Source of the DNA: Cladopsammia gracilis
Taxonomy: Eukaryota; Cnidaria; Anthozoa; Scleractinia; Dendrophylliidae
DNA length: 64,000 nucleotides
Direction of reading: 5' to 3'
Assembly: GCA_022457155.1 (NCBI GenBank)
Contig: JAJGOT010000167.1
Span: forward strand, 791,001 to 855,000
Position numbers and translations under genes: made by a program. This document shows positions 53,700-64,000 of this stretch, one piece after another. Numbering within the stretch: the first letter of the stretch is position 1; every line of letters begins with the position of its first letter. The notes beneath the pieces are model-generated. The model was given only the letters and a program-made list of their open reading frames with translations. It did no database searches and was not told the DNA's origin.

Positions 53700-55302
53700 T
53701 CAAAATAGGAAACCAACGTAAAAAATAATTATTTTTAGTTGCCATAATTATAAATAATAATTATGGTATTTTTAAACACATAAAAACATAATAACATAAC
53801 TGTAAAAAGCGTTAAACTGAAACGGTTGTCTCTACCTGCATGTCACGAATATAATTACACTACAATAATAGCTTGTTAAAGATTAATTCCGTTTTTTCCA
53901 ATTATAGCCTCCGAAATGTTTGTTTTATTTTATAATTTAACGTATGTAACGTATCGCGTCACCCACTGGCTTAGCCTTGAAATGGGAAAGTATTGTAAAA
54001 CATTCTTTGGTTGCATCAGTTTAGGTGAGATTTTAGAGTGCAAGTGGAATAAACTATGTTGGACCAAATGTCCCTCTGTTCCGGCTATTTGTCTCAGTCG
54101 AATTAGATATTATTTGCTTTAACAGATCCCGAAGCTAGCGTGTGTTCCCCCAGGTTGAGAAGTCATCCCAGAGTCATAGAGTGTTGAATTGTCCACAGTA
54201 CCATGCAGAAACTCTGTTTTCACAGTGCATAGTTCAGGGATATATCAGGTACAATGAACTCTATTGTTCTTACTTTGAAAACTATTTGCATCCTGTCGTG
54301 TGATATTGGCACTGCTGAAATTATCAGCATCGCATACTGGGATGAACAAGATTATGAATAATTATAATATAAATTGTCATTCTTCAAGTGCAATGGCACA
54401 GGGAATATTCCAGGTGCAAAGTGGCCGTCATTGTTAACTTCAAAGATTCTTGTTAAGTGAAGAAATGATTCTCGCAGTTGTGTTTGCAATTTAAGCAATT
54501 GTAAGGAAGGATTGTGTTGTTGAGGGTTTGTTGACTTCTTTATTTTAAAACAGCACCGGTGTCCTAAACACCTATTACTTATCGTCAACACTTTCTTCCT
54601 TTTAAATTACATTCAATTAGGTTTTAAGTTGCTAGAACTAGAGCAACCGCGATACGTTTTTTACTCTGAATTGAACCCTTGGTTACGCTTTTTTCCGATA
54701 ACGTTTCTTCAATTAGGTCTATACATTACATATGCACCCTTAATGTTTCCATCCAAATTGTGTCGTTTCTATGGAAAAACAAATGATTTAGCTGATATAT
54801 ACAGAAACCGGATTAGATATGTGGTTATTTTGAAACTGACCAAAAGGTACTGAGACCGCATTTTTAAGCCACAAAAGTCGAGTATAGAGAGCATCACCGT
54901 CACATTCAGTCACTCACGAGATATCATGCTTTGCGCCAAACGGATTCCATTAGGACCTTAAAGGAGCTATGCAACCATTTTAAGTATGACTTTGAAAAAC
55001 CAAAAGACGTGAATGAATGAATGAATAAATGAATGAATCAGTGAATATTTTTATTCAACTTTCAAAAGTATTGAGCTTTGGTACTAATTTACAAAAGTTA
55101 AAAAAAAATTAATTAATTTTTGGCTTAAATTTATAGTATATTTTGTTAACAATTGCAAAATTGCTATAGAAGCGCACTGAAATGATTTGTAATTGTCTTT
55201 GTCTGCGGATGGCCAGCCAGGATGCACGGAAATAAATTGTAACTTGAAAAATTGAGGTTATATGTTAACTTATGTTGTTAACTCGTCGCTTTTATTCGTG
55301 AT
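53700..55302. other. Intergenic/intronic sequence, nothing recognised
   Basis: AT-rich DNA. The - strand frame at 54352-54591 ends in LHLKNDNLYYNYS and shows no domain. A gaatgaatgaat tract lies near 55012. Confidence 0.4.
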
Positions 55303-55482
55303 GACATAGACAAATTCGGCTAACGCAATTCAAACCTTCTGGGAATAAGATTCTTTGTTCACAATATTTCCATATAATTTCCATGTCAATGCTTCATTGA
55401 TATGGAAATATGACGAACAAAGAGTTCTATTCCCAAAAGGTTTGAATTGGGTACAACAATGCGTTAGCCGAGTTTGTCTATT
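55303..55482. repeat. Hairpin with ~75-bp imperfect arms
   Basis: gacaaattcggctaacgcaa on the left is mirrored by gcgttagccgagtttgtc on the right; the inner attcaaaccttctgggaat and ttccatatgaa-type segments are mirrored too. It lies just downstream of the second sulfotransferase exon. Confidence 0.8.
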
Positions 55483-55755
55483 TGATGAGAAGCAGAAGCG
55501 TGTTATGAATGGAAACACGTGACTTCAACCTTCTCGTTCTCGTTGTCCCATCCCGTCCCGTCCAGGACCGTTCCATTATGGATTACTAGATCTAACAATC
55601 TTTTTTGCAGTTGTATCTTTTTCCTAATATAATTTGTTATATTTAATTTATAGTTAATTTTTACATAAGCTTCTAGCCCTTATGGCTATTCCAGGCAGCT
55701 CTGAGTACTCTAATTTTATTTTTAATTAATTCTTTATATTCTTGTTCGGTGGCCC

Positions 55756-56559
55756 TCAGAAAAAGGATTTTGGAAAATCATATTGAAACATTTCAGAATC
55801 AACCCGAAATATTCTTATGAGCCTATGGAGTAGCTGCGCGGGAAGCTGTGAATAGAAAAACGGCATTTTTGATGCAGTCTTTGAAGGCTTGACCTGGGGA
55901 AAGGAAACGTTATCTTTTAGACTGGAAATTTCCAAAACATGATGAGCTTCCTTTTCGAGATTTTCAAATCGGCCGATGAAGTCATAATTGATCCCACAAG
56001 GATGACACAACTTGTCGTACGTTTGCCAGTGTTCATTGCAAAATTGGCCACCTTGTTGGATTCTTACAACGTAGCTGACAAACTCGCCAAATGTTATGTT
56101 CATTTCTTCTGGTTTCATATCCAACCTGTACCTCGCCGGGATAATATCGTGACCCCAATAGAAGTAAAACGCTGGATCATGGTTGTAAAATTTATCAATA
56201 TAAGCGGACAGGAGCCGTTCGAAAGGTTCACGAACAAACAAGAACTTGAAATACGATCCCAGCATTTTTACCGCTTCATGTTCGGGGTAATTAGCCAAAA
56301 ATTTAAATTTTCCTTCATCGTGAATCCAGAGGTCAGATTCTGAAGGATCGAGCTGTGCCAGTACTGTTTTCCATTGAGTACATGCAATTTTTGGAATGTA
56401 ACAAAAGAGGATTTTGAACTGTTCGTTGACTATGATATTTTTAAGTTCTCCAGTGTTCACGGTTTCGTTGATTCTGTTATTCCTTTTGCAGAAGTCCATG
56501 ACATTTGCCTTCCTCTCCAAGTACACATCTTTCGCCATGTTTTCCACGTTCTGTTTGGG
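55756..56559 (-). CDS. Carbohydrate sulfotransferase, catalytic C-terminal exon
   Basis: A 267-codon terminal exon without stops. It transfers sulfate from PAPS to glycan chains in the Golgi lumen (Sulfotransfer_2; CHST8-14/HNK-1ST type). Motifs: ILFCYIPKIACTQWK (PKxxCTxWK, 5'-phosphosulfate binding), FLFVREPFERLLSAYIDKF (3'-phosphate binding), GQFCNEHW and HPCGINYDFIGRFENLEKE, all standard family landmarks. The acceptor tttactttctag|ccc at 56560-56561 sets phase 0, so anchor and stem come from upstream exons; 62221-62347 is the nearest anchor candidate. It ends FPKSFF, stop at 55756. Confidence 0.85.
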   Translation of the reverse strand, partial: PKQNVENMAKDVYLERKANVMDFCKRNNRINETVNTGELKNIIVNEQFKILFCYIPKIACTQWKTVLAQLDPSESDLWIHDEGKFKFLANYPEHEAVKMLGSYFKFLFVREPFERLLSAYIDKFYNHDPAFYFYWGHDIIPARYRLDMKPEEMNITFGEFVSYVVRIQQGGQFCNEHWQTYDKLCHPCGINYDFIGRFENLEKEAHHVLEISSLKDNVSFPQVKPSKTASKMPFFYSQLPAQLLHRLIRIFRVDSEMFQYDFPKSFF

Positions 56560-56636
56560 CTAGAAAGTAAAACAGATATAAAAAGTTTCTTTTCAGTTTT
56601 TCCTTTTCTTTATTTTTTTAAGTCGGGGGTAAAAAG

Positions 56637-57035
56637 AGAGCGAGAGTCGCCGAGAGTTAACGAAACGAGAGCGAGAGTCGCCGAGAGTTAACGAAATGAG
56701 AGCGAGAGTCGCCGAGAGTTAAGAAGATGAGAGCGAGAGTCGCCGAGAGTTAAGAAGATGAGAGCGAGAGTCGCCGAGAGTTAAGAAGATGAGAGCGAGA
56801 GTCGCCGAGAGTTAACGAAATGAGAGCGAGAGTCGTCGAGAGTTAAGAAGATGAGAGCGAGAGTCGCCGAGAGTTAACGAAATGAGAGCGAGAGTCGCCG
56901 AGAGTTAAGGAGATGAGAGCGAGAGTCGCCGAGAGTTAAGAAGATGAGAGCGAGAGTCGCCGAGAATTAAGAAGATGAGAGCGAGAGTCGCCGAGAGTTA
57001 ACGAAACGAGAGCGCGAGTCGCCGAGACTTAAAGA
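56637..57035. repeat. 31-bp minisatellite
   Basis: About 13 copies of a unit like gcgagagtcgccgagagtta plus acgaaatgaga or agaagatgaga. Spacing measured between cgagagtcgcc blocks at 56641 and 56672 is 31 bp. It lies just upstream of the second sulfotransferase exon, so probably in its intron. Confidence 0.9.
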
Positions 57036-57703
57036 AACTAGACGAGAGCCACCGATAACTCGTTTGTCAACTCTCCTCCACTCGCGACCGCTCTCGTCAA
57101 ATTTGAACCCGTTCACTGAATGTTTTATAAGAGTCATGGAGGACTTTCATCTTGTTTGTCCTCAAACTCTCGTGCACTCTCAGTCTCAGTCCACTTCCGG
57201 GCCGCTCTCTTCAAATTTGATCCTGTTCAAGTTTTTCATGACTTTCAGAGATGAGATCTCTTTTAAAACCTCCACCCCTCCCATTCCCCCCCGCCTTCCC
57301 CCCCCCTCCCCGCCCCGCCAAAACCACCAGTGTTGTTGGCAGTGTTTATATGACCTTCAACACGGTTTCACGCAGCCTCATCCCCAGGCCTTAGGGAGCT
57401 TAGCGAACAAAGGCGAGGGTCTTGAATCCATGCGTAACGTGACATCCGATTACTTGCCAAAACGACTGGGAATGAGGCAACCTCTTTCCCAGAGCCTCTC
57501 TCTTCGGCTACGTCATCATCTGAAGAGAGAGAGGCCCTGGGAACGAGGTTGGGAATGAGGCTGGGTGTCACGTCACAAACCGCATCGGAAACGATATTGT
57601 TTTCAAAGTGTTTGCAGTATGAGTTGACAAATTATGCTCTTTTAATTGATTTCGGCGTCACCATATATAGTAAACGGACACCAAATTATTCTCGGCTGCA
57701 GCT
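57036..57703. other. Repeat-rich sequence with an inverted pair at 57468-57560
   Basis: gggaatgaggcaacctcttt and ccctgggaacgaggttggga are inverted copies around gagcctctctcttcgg. A C-rich run sits at 57280-57316. The 164-codon + strand frame at 57064-57558 runs through both and looks non-coding. Confidence 0.5.
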
Positions 57704-58025
57704 CAATTGTCCACTCCAGAAACTATTAAAAATACCATAATACTCTTTAAAGTGCACGCTTAGGTGGTGCTTGATGTAAGCCTCATTTTTCCGATTTCTT
57801 TTGTTTTCAGCACGAACTGCACGTGCTATGCTTCAACTTCGTGGCAATTTGCATACGGTGTACATTTGTATACGAAAACACAATGCTACGTCCTAGCGTT
57901 CCTACACGCACTCTGAATTCCATTGTGCCATTCTAACAAATAAGGGAGACTTGAATAATTACACCCCGGTGAGAGTGAGCCTGCACATAAAAGAGTATTA
58001 TGGTATTTTTCGGAGTGGACAATTG
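57704..58025. mobile_element. MITE family member 1 (AAAATACCATAATACTC ends)
   Basis: Inverted ends aaaataccataatactcttt and aagagtattatggtattttt enclose about 230 bp shared with 62657-62949 at roughly 85% identity (tgcatacggtg, gaattccattgtgccattct, acaccccggtga). Outside these ends a further inverted pair, caattgtccactcc and ggagtggacaattg, extends the arms. Confidence 0.85.
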
Positions 58026-58049
58026 GGTGTACGGAGATATGAAATTTCT

Positions 58050-58061
58050 CTTCTAGTTTGA

Positions 58062-58092
<31 letters not shown>

Positions 58093-58350
58093 ATGAATGA
58101 ATAAAAATGGATTTCAGTGGGTTCCACGAGGTGGATCATACTTCAACTTCCAGGTGAAAAACCTGAGTACAAGTTGATAAATCCTCGGACAAGAACAAGA
58201 ACCAACAGCAAAATCAACCCACAAATGACGCCGAGTCCTGGAACTGAACCCGAGTCAACGCAGCGAACGAGCGAGATATCGAGTTGAACGAGCGAGATAT
58301 CGAGTTGAACGAGCGAGATATCGAGTTGAACGAGCGAGATATCGAGTTGA
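58050..58350. repeat. AAAT microsatellite and 21-bp minisatellite
   Basis: An ataaataaataa tract covers about 58060-58105. Four near-perfect copies of gaacgagcgagatatcgagt (21-bp unit) cover about 58263-58347. Confidence 0.85.
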
Positions 58351-58768
58351 ATGTCAGATGTCCAAGCGAATCAGTGAAGTTCGCCATTCTTTGAATTTCT
58401 TTGGAACAACTTTGGCAGTTCTCGCTGGTCTTCATTTTAATCTTCGTTTATCCGGCATAATGCAGAAATACTCCTTTTTTTATGATAACCTTTTTTATAA
58501 GAACGCCGAAGCTGGCAATGACCGAAATTTTAACAACGTGCTATAAACATATCCAGGCTGATGATATCTTGTTAAGAACGTTCTTATTCTGTCCTCGTAT
58601 GTTCAGTATGTTTATAGTAACTGGTAACTAAAACTAAAATAAGTGTAATACTTTGGTCAGACAAAGAAAATGTACAGTTCAACTGAGCCCAAAATGTTTT
58701 AATTTTCTTTCGACTTTGCAGTTCTTTTCCATTTTAAACTGATACCATGAAATATGTATAAAAATTAA

Positions 58769-60587
58769 TCCTTTGATTCCCAAGGACGTATTTTGGTGCT
58801 GTTTAGGGTGATACATATTGTACCATTTGTGACGTGATCAGTTTTAGCGTCCGAAGATATTTTTGACAATTATCGGCAAGGGAAGGGGGAAATCTTGATA
58901 CTATGGAAATCAGTAGAGTGGTAAAACGGCCGCTTCAAATCTGTACCACGTGATGTAGTTTTTGTGTACCACGTGATGCGATTTTTGTGTACCACGTGAT
59001 GCTGCTTTTTCGTGAAGCCTTCCTTTCTTCTCGCGCCATCAAGGAGTTTAGGACAACGCCGACAAAAAAAAAACATGGTTCCTGTTGAATCTGGTGTTAT
59101 TTTAGCGCGTTGAGAGATTCCTGCAAGTTTGATTCGGAGAGTTCAATGGCGAGAAATTTTATTCAGAGAGCTGACAAGAAAGGATGTTTAATCGAAGAAG
59201 ACGGATACAGGAAGGGAATTCAGAAAGTTAGTTTCATCCGCCGATTTTTACCTTAGAATTCGTTTCTTCGCTTGTAAATCTGATTTGCATCGGGCATATT
59301 AAATAAGTGAGCTCCGCTGGCGTTGGACGTTTTATCTGCTTCAAAAGTTTGTATCGAAAAAAATTCGACGACTAGAGGTGGGGAAAACCTTCTTCAACTT
59401 CCATGGAATATTTCATTTAGATGCTGGCAAAATCGACTCCGCTGGCGAGCCGAGAAGTTTGAGCTTCTCCTGTTGTTTACAGTTACGGTCGACCGGTCTT
59501 GCATCAACGGTAATAATATGCAAATGTAAATTTTCAGTATGTGCAATATGTATGTAGGAACGACGGAAAAAAAAAGAAAACATACAAAAACAAGATGCGA
59601 TGTGATTGAATATGAACTAAATATTTGAAAGAAATCATCTTGAAGATGATTTTGAAGATGAAATCATTGACAGAATTTCGGCTATAAGTTTGTCTTTAAT
59701 ACGTACGGTACACTCTTTCGAATCGGGCGCACAAATTTGATCATATTAAATTCCGTTTTGGTCTTTTAATCACGCCGATTACAGGTATTTTACAGTTTAC
59801 AGGTATTTCTTGCATTTAGCTCGTTTAATTTTTCATAAATCGATCTCATGTTCAGTCTTCAATTAAAACTGAGATGATTGAACAGAAAAAACAGAAAACT
59901 TTCGAAGTTTGCATTTCGCGCATCGCGATACAACGAATTTGGCTGTATTTCTACGTCTCTTGTTTTGATGACTCACTGCGAAAAAAGAATCAGCGTGGTA
60001 CACAAAAATCACATCACGTGGTACACGAAAATTGCATCACGTGGTACACAAAAACTACACCACGTGGTACAGATTTTACCACTCTACTGATTTCCATAGT
60101 AAACATACCCAGATGAGACCGATTGGATGAATTGAACTGGAGTTTCACGCAAACAACCTCTGAACTTTATGTTACAAAATCAAAGGAAAATTTGCCCTTC
60201 CCACCGACGGCTACTTGACGATCAAAATTTCCACATTCCGCGACGTTTGGACGAAAACTTTACATTGTCAAGAAAGTCTATTAAAAGGTCAAAACAACTG
60301 AACCAAAAAAAAAAAAAACAGACAAAAAGGAAACTAAAAGAACGGGCTTGAGAATAAAAAAGAAAAATTCACGGCAAGTCGTGTTTTTCTCGTTCAAAAA
60401 CTGTCGAAATTTCGCTCAGTGCGCATGCACGAACTCATATTGTCAAGGCAGGAGGGCTTAGTTTGCCGAGCTGCAAGCGATGTTAATTGACTGTTCGGCC
60501 TCAATTTGGCTAGATAATGGCCATAAAATGGCATTTGTAGCCTGAAAAAGCGTTTTTTGGTGGAAATTTGGGAGTCAAAGGGTTAAG
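58769..60587. repeat. Composite: outer TTAA-CCTTTGA element around a TA-flanked element
   Basis: The outer ends ttaatcctttgattcccaa and ttgggagtcaaagggttaa are inverted copies and resemble the ends of 13672-13880. The inner element is described separately. The outer flanks hold no coding sequence. Confidence 0.5.
58901..60099. mobile_element. 1.2-kb TA-flanked element with CACGTG repeats in its ends
   Basis: Inverted ends ctatggaaatcagtagagtg and complement, bordered by TA on both sides (58899-58900, 60100-60101). Inside each end are three or four copies of a ~24-bp unit gtaccacgtgatg...tttttgt, in opposite orientation at the two ends. TA duplications fit Tc1/mariner-type elements. The interior has only a short ATG frame (59144, MARNFIQRADKKGCLIEED), which I do not recognise. 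Confidence 0.75.
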
Positions 60588-60625
60588 AGATTGGTATTGA
60601 ACTTGTTCTTTTTTTCAATTTGATG

Positions 60626-60720
60626 ACAAAGCAAGGCTGTAACGGTAACGGTAACGGTAACGGTAACGACTATATTTGTAAAATTTTACAAATATAGTCG
60701 TTTCCGTACCGTTAATGAGC
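60626..60720. repeat. GGTAAC repeats and perfect 36-bp palindrome
   Basis: Five ggtaac units precede a perfect palindrome at 60666-60701 (half-site acgactatatttgtaaaa). Outer arms gcaaggct and agccttgc also pair, so the whole is a small foldback element. Confidence 0.8.
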
Positions 60721-61340
60721 CTTGCTTTTTTTATCAAATCGTTTTATTATTTTATAGCTGATTAGATCCTTTACTACAGGATCCGGTGCTTCTATTTCGT
60801 TACGGTGGTCTTTGCAAATACAGTTACTTGTTTACCATTTTTTCAGTATTTTCATTCAGAACTTTGATTAACTGAAATACGATACACTTTACGTGTTCAG
60901 TCCCAGTTCAACCTCAAGTAAAGAATTAGATGTTTTTATAGAGTCTTAAAGAACGAAAAGCGATTGTTAACAAAAATACAACATTGTACAACAAACCTGG
61001 CTCGTTCCTTGTATTCCTGGTGAGCTGTTTCCTAGAAATTAACATTTAAAAAGTTAATTTAACTGATGAAGTTGACAACAAAACGATATATGACTTTGCA
61101 AGCAGTTTTTATGGACAACAAGTAATCTCCGTGCTTTTTACTCAGGCTGCAGGGATCAGAGCAATGGCGGAACTAGGGGAGAGCCCCCTTATATTGTAAA
61201 AAAAAATTAAGCAGGCCGCCTGTGGACGACAATCCAGCTGGTGAAAGTTGGATCAAATTAATGATCTAATCGGTTTAAACAAGTGAAGTATACTGAAGAA
61301 GCAGAGACCAATACAACGTAGATTTTTAGTTCTATGTGTA
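60721..61340. other. Intergenic/intronic sequence, nothing recognised
   Basis: No gene, clear repeat or RNA seen. The sequence atggcggaactaggggaga near 61163 has the style of a dispersed repeat. Confidence 0.4.
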
Positions 61341-61344
61341 CTAC

Positions 61345-61405
61345 ATTTCAGACATTTCAGCTGGCCAAACCAGCCTTCTTCAGGTACAATGAGGAAAATT
61401 TGCAT
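61345..61405 (-). ncRNA. Hammerhead-ribozyme-like motif with consensus core
   Basis: Read on the - strand from 61383: CTGAAGA (consensus CTGANGA), helix II aggctgg with a ttg-type loop and ccagct, GAAA, then TGTC with the cleavage C at 61351. Helix III is minimal (AT/GT). Helix I can pair catt with aatg beyond an inner gtac/tga loop, similar to natural hammerheads with distal contacts. No retroelement frame lies nearby. Confidence 0.55.
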
Positions 61406-61409
61406 TGGT

Positions 61410-62220
61410 ATAGAAATAGCCTGCGGAATGACAGAAATATGCAACACTGATGACATGTAGATTGACAGTTCTAAAATAAATAAATTCATTAAAATAAAAC
61501 AATAAAAAAGGAAACTAAATATCTAAAATGTTTCGTCTCTGATGCTTAAGCTTGTCGGAACGTACCTTGGACAGTTGAATCGTATGGCCGATACATCAGT
61601 CTTGAACATTTACACTCCGGAGCGCCCCTTCCCACCTCCTCCTCCCCACTCCCCTCCACTTATTCACTCATCTCAGTACGATACGGATGGCGTACTACTT
61701 TGAGCAAGATTCAAACGAACCATATTCACGAGTGCTAAAGCGAATTTATTGCTGTTCCTTTGCGTATATTGCCAAACATAAAGACCAGTTATGGAAAGGT
61801 GCTGTTTTCTATAAAACCAACATTAAAACTCTGAATGCTTGAACAATAACCTGGGTGCCAGAGATTATTATTCGGTCGACGCGATTTGTTTCGCTCTGGA
61901 TAATTTATAAAGAACGGACGTACCTCTGGAGCCAGAGTATAATTGAATAAGGGCTTTTTCCGAAATATAGCCTTTCAGTCAGGTGATCGATCAAATCGTG
62001 GAAAGCTCAGATAAACTGCAAAGATCGAGAAATATAAGAAAATCGGTACTATGTCCGCCATTCCTTCGATCTGGTTCCCACAATCTACAAGTAACTCGTC
62101 ACTCGCTGGCTCGAAAGTACCACGAGTGGCGAACTTTACTGATTCTCCAATCACAACGAGGCGGCTCCACGCTGGTAAGAAATGAATCAGAATTTGTCAA
62201 CCAATACAATACGCTCTTAC
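61410..62220. other. Intronic/intergenic sequence, nothing recognised
   Basis: A + strand frame at 61983-62375 overlaps the anchor exon in antisense and has no support of its own. Nothing else is visible. Confidence 0.4.
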
Positions 62221-62347
62221 CTTTTGGGGAAATAGCTATGATCCCGCGTCTGTCCTGCGCTAAAAAAGCTGCAAAGAGGGAAAACGCAATGAGACATAAA
62301 ACCATGAAACATGTTAAAGTAACTTTGAGCATTTTGAGAAGCGACAT
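62221..62347 (-). CDS. Membrane-anchor first exon of a Golgi sulfotransferase (partial gene)
   Basis: From ATG 62347: MSLLKMLKVT, membrane segment LTCFMVLCLIAFSLFAAFLA, then QDRRGIIAISPK and a consensus phase-1 donor (g|gtaaga). The layout equals that of the exons at 52452 and 53490: short cytosolic tail, one membrane span, 10-15 lumenal residues, phase 1. It is the best candidate first exon for the sulfotransferase at 55756-56559, 5.7 kb downstream on the - strand. The middle exon was not found. Confidence 0.6.
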
Positions 62348-62656
62348 GGCAGCCTGTTTACTTCAGATGAATTGATTCCTTTTGAGAATAATTCGCTTGG
62401 CCCAACATATATTTTACCATTTGTATATTTTAAAGAATTATTTCGATCAACGCTCTGTTGTTAATGGAAAAATTCCACTCAACGAGGTTTTGTTGTTAAC
62501 AACAACCACACATTTTTACTGTCATTTATAGTTAAATTATTCTTGAATCTTTTAAATAATTTAAGCGCTATATAAGTTAACCTATTATCGATTTGTCAGC
62601 CATTACATGCTCTTTTAGTTAAACGATAACATTAACACGTGGCAAGTAAAGAACAA

Positions 62657-62949
62657 ATAGGCCACTTCGAAAAATACCATAATACTCTTTAAAGTGCAGG
62701 TTTGGATGGTGCTTGATGTAAACCTGATTTTTTTTCAGAAAGAACTGCACGTGCTAGGCTTCAACTTCTTGGCAATTTGCATACGGTGCACATTTGTATA
62801 CGAACATACAATGCTACATCCTAGCGTACCTACATGTACTCAGAATTCCATTGTGCCATTCTATAAACAAAGGAGACTTGAATAATTACACCCCGGTGAG
62901 GCTGAGCCTGCACATAAAAGATTATTATGGTATTTTCTAAGTGGCCTAT
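62657..62949. mobile_element. MITE family member 2 (AAAATACCATAATACTC ends)
   Basis: Same body and ends as 57704-58025. Its outermost arm is ataggccactt / aagtggcctat instead of the gtccactcc / ggagtggac of member 1, although both remain self-complementary. Confidence 0.85.
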
Positions 62950-63380
62950 AGTTTTGCCAAAGTTGTTGTAGGAACAACATCCAGGAAAAAATTTCTATTT
63001 CATACAAGGCAGCCGATTGATTCAATTAGCTGCTGAGTAACACTGAAGTAGTGTCAGAGCTGGAAAGCCAGCTAGTAATTTTGATTTGCTGGTTTTCTGC
63101 CCTCGCAGAGTTTTGGCCTAGCAAAAGCCCGAGAAGCATATCCTTAGAATCCCCGCGTATAAGTATACTTACAGCTATAAAATATGGTTCATATACAGCA
63201 AAAAATACTGATTTACCTAAAGTGTCTAAAGTGAGTGCGCACGGAATTATCGAGTAATGATTACGGTATGTACTTGGTGTATCCCTTATTATTTTGTATT
63301 TAAACACTTAGTTTTTATTTCAGTAGAAAAAGAAGATAAAAACAGCAGAATGGGGAATCGAACGGGATATATAGAGGATA
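62950..63380. other. Intergenic sequence, nothing recognised
   Basis: Short frames on both strands (63026-63307, 63051-63257) overlap each other and show no domain. Confidence 0.4.
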
Positions 63381-63383
63381 TTA

Positions 63384-63706
63384 CATGGCCGCGCGAAGAT
63401 ACGAAATTTCTCTTCGAGTGTTGAAAAATATTTCACGAGTGAGCGCAGCGAACGAGTGAAATATTTTTCAACACGAGAAGAGAAATTTCGTATCTTTAAG
63501 CGGCCATGTAATGTTCTGTTTATTATATAAACACCAATGAAATCAAACCATTTCACTTTAATATTTTTTTGTAGTCCTAAAGTAGAACAACGTGTCAAGG
63601 GTGATCTTTTCACGTGTGAAGATAACATGTTATTCTCACGTGTGAAGATATGATGTTTACGCGCGAAAGCTCACCTGGTATTTCATTGGTGTTTATATAA
63701 TAAAAG
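63384..63706. repeat. Hairpin plus inverted-repeat element
   Basis: 63384-63514 folds on itself (tacatggccgcgcgaagata and complement) around a gagcgcagcgaacgag tip like that of 2325-2453. 63517-63706 has ends tatataaacaccaatgaaat and atttcattggtgtttatata. Repeated tcacgtgtgaagata blocks lie between. A nested pair is likely. Confidence 0.75.
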
Positions 63707-64000
63707 ATAATATGCTGCTAGCCCAGACCATATATAAGAACTAACCCTTTCAATACATTGGAAATACTGGAATCAGTGCTTACTTAACCCAGTGCTTCAA
63801 CCCTAGATACTGTAATCCGACCCTAAATTACAATACAATACAATACAATAACTTTATTTATCCACGGAGTCCTTATCACTAAAAGTGGTCTTCTAAAGAG
63901 CCGTGCACATTAAACCTAGAAGAAAAAGTTAAGACTTAAAAATTACAAAACTCCTATAATAAATGCTAAACTAAGTTAAGAAAATACTAATATACAATAG
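63707..64000. other. Window end, simple repeat only
   Basis: A tacaatacaata tract covers about 63829-63852, followed by ctttatttatccacgg, a 3'-tail-like sequence of a dispersed repeat. No gene seen. Confidence 0.5.

Noticed and set aside
55939..56343. + strand frames opposite the sulfotransferase exons (also 50198-50602, 56374-56691)
   Set aside because: Antisense shadows of conserved coding sequence on the - strand.
57064..57558. 164-codon + strand frame
   Set aside because: It spans a C-rich run and an inverted repeat and is low in complexity; no domain is visible.

Overview
This is eukaryotic nuclear DNA, most likely from an anthozoan cnidarian such as a stony coral. It is AT-rich, and its largest gene is split into short GT-AG exons. 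The introns and flanks are full of miniature inverted-repeat elements, minisatellites, a Penelope-like retroelement and hammerhead-ribozyme-like motifs. The organism call is an inference from this style and from protein resemblance; no marker gene fixes the species.

Left half (1-37045, + strand): one gene fills it. It encodes an UNC13/Munc13 synaptic-vesicle priming protein, entered partway through its C2A domain and complete at the 3' end. I traced 45 coding exons; their phases agree throughout and give 4849 nt, about 1615 codons before the stop. The domain order is C2A (partial), acidic linker, two tandem B-box-type zinc fingers, C1, C2B, MUN, C2C. The B-box pair sits where known animal UNC13 proteins have only a variable linker, and is the most interesting coding observation here. 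The introns hold a 4.7 kb 12/20-bp minisatellite (19.65-24.36 kb), an 18-bp array rich in 5'-splice-site-like sequence, a 420-bp stop-free in-frame minisatellite intron, and a TTAA-flanked element invaded by a second transposon. That second transposon has ~500-bp inverted repeats, a 6-bp target duplication and an integrase-type transposase remnant.

Middle (37-47.8 kb): mostly gene-free, with AAT microsatellites, a small ETS-like motif cluster and a 5'-truncated Penelope-like element (RT plus GIY-YIG, - strand) enclosed by ~187-bp inverted repeats. At 47.9-48.8 kb there is a single-exon class A G-protein-coupled receptor on the + strand.

Right part (50-62.4 kb, - strand): a small carbohydrate sulfotransferase cluster. 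It has two closely related catalytic exons, one broken by a single in-frame TAG, and three short exons that each encode a type II membrane anchor and end in the same phase. Between them lie hairpin elements, minisatellites, a TA-flanked element with CACGTG-bearing inverted repeats, and two more hammerhead-like motifs. The rest of the window to 64 kb is repeats.

The genes are unrelated in function and do not form an operon-like unit. The links are local: tandem duplication for the sulfotransferases, and one exon-intron chain for UNC13.
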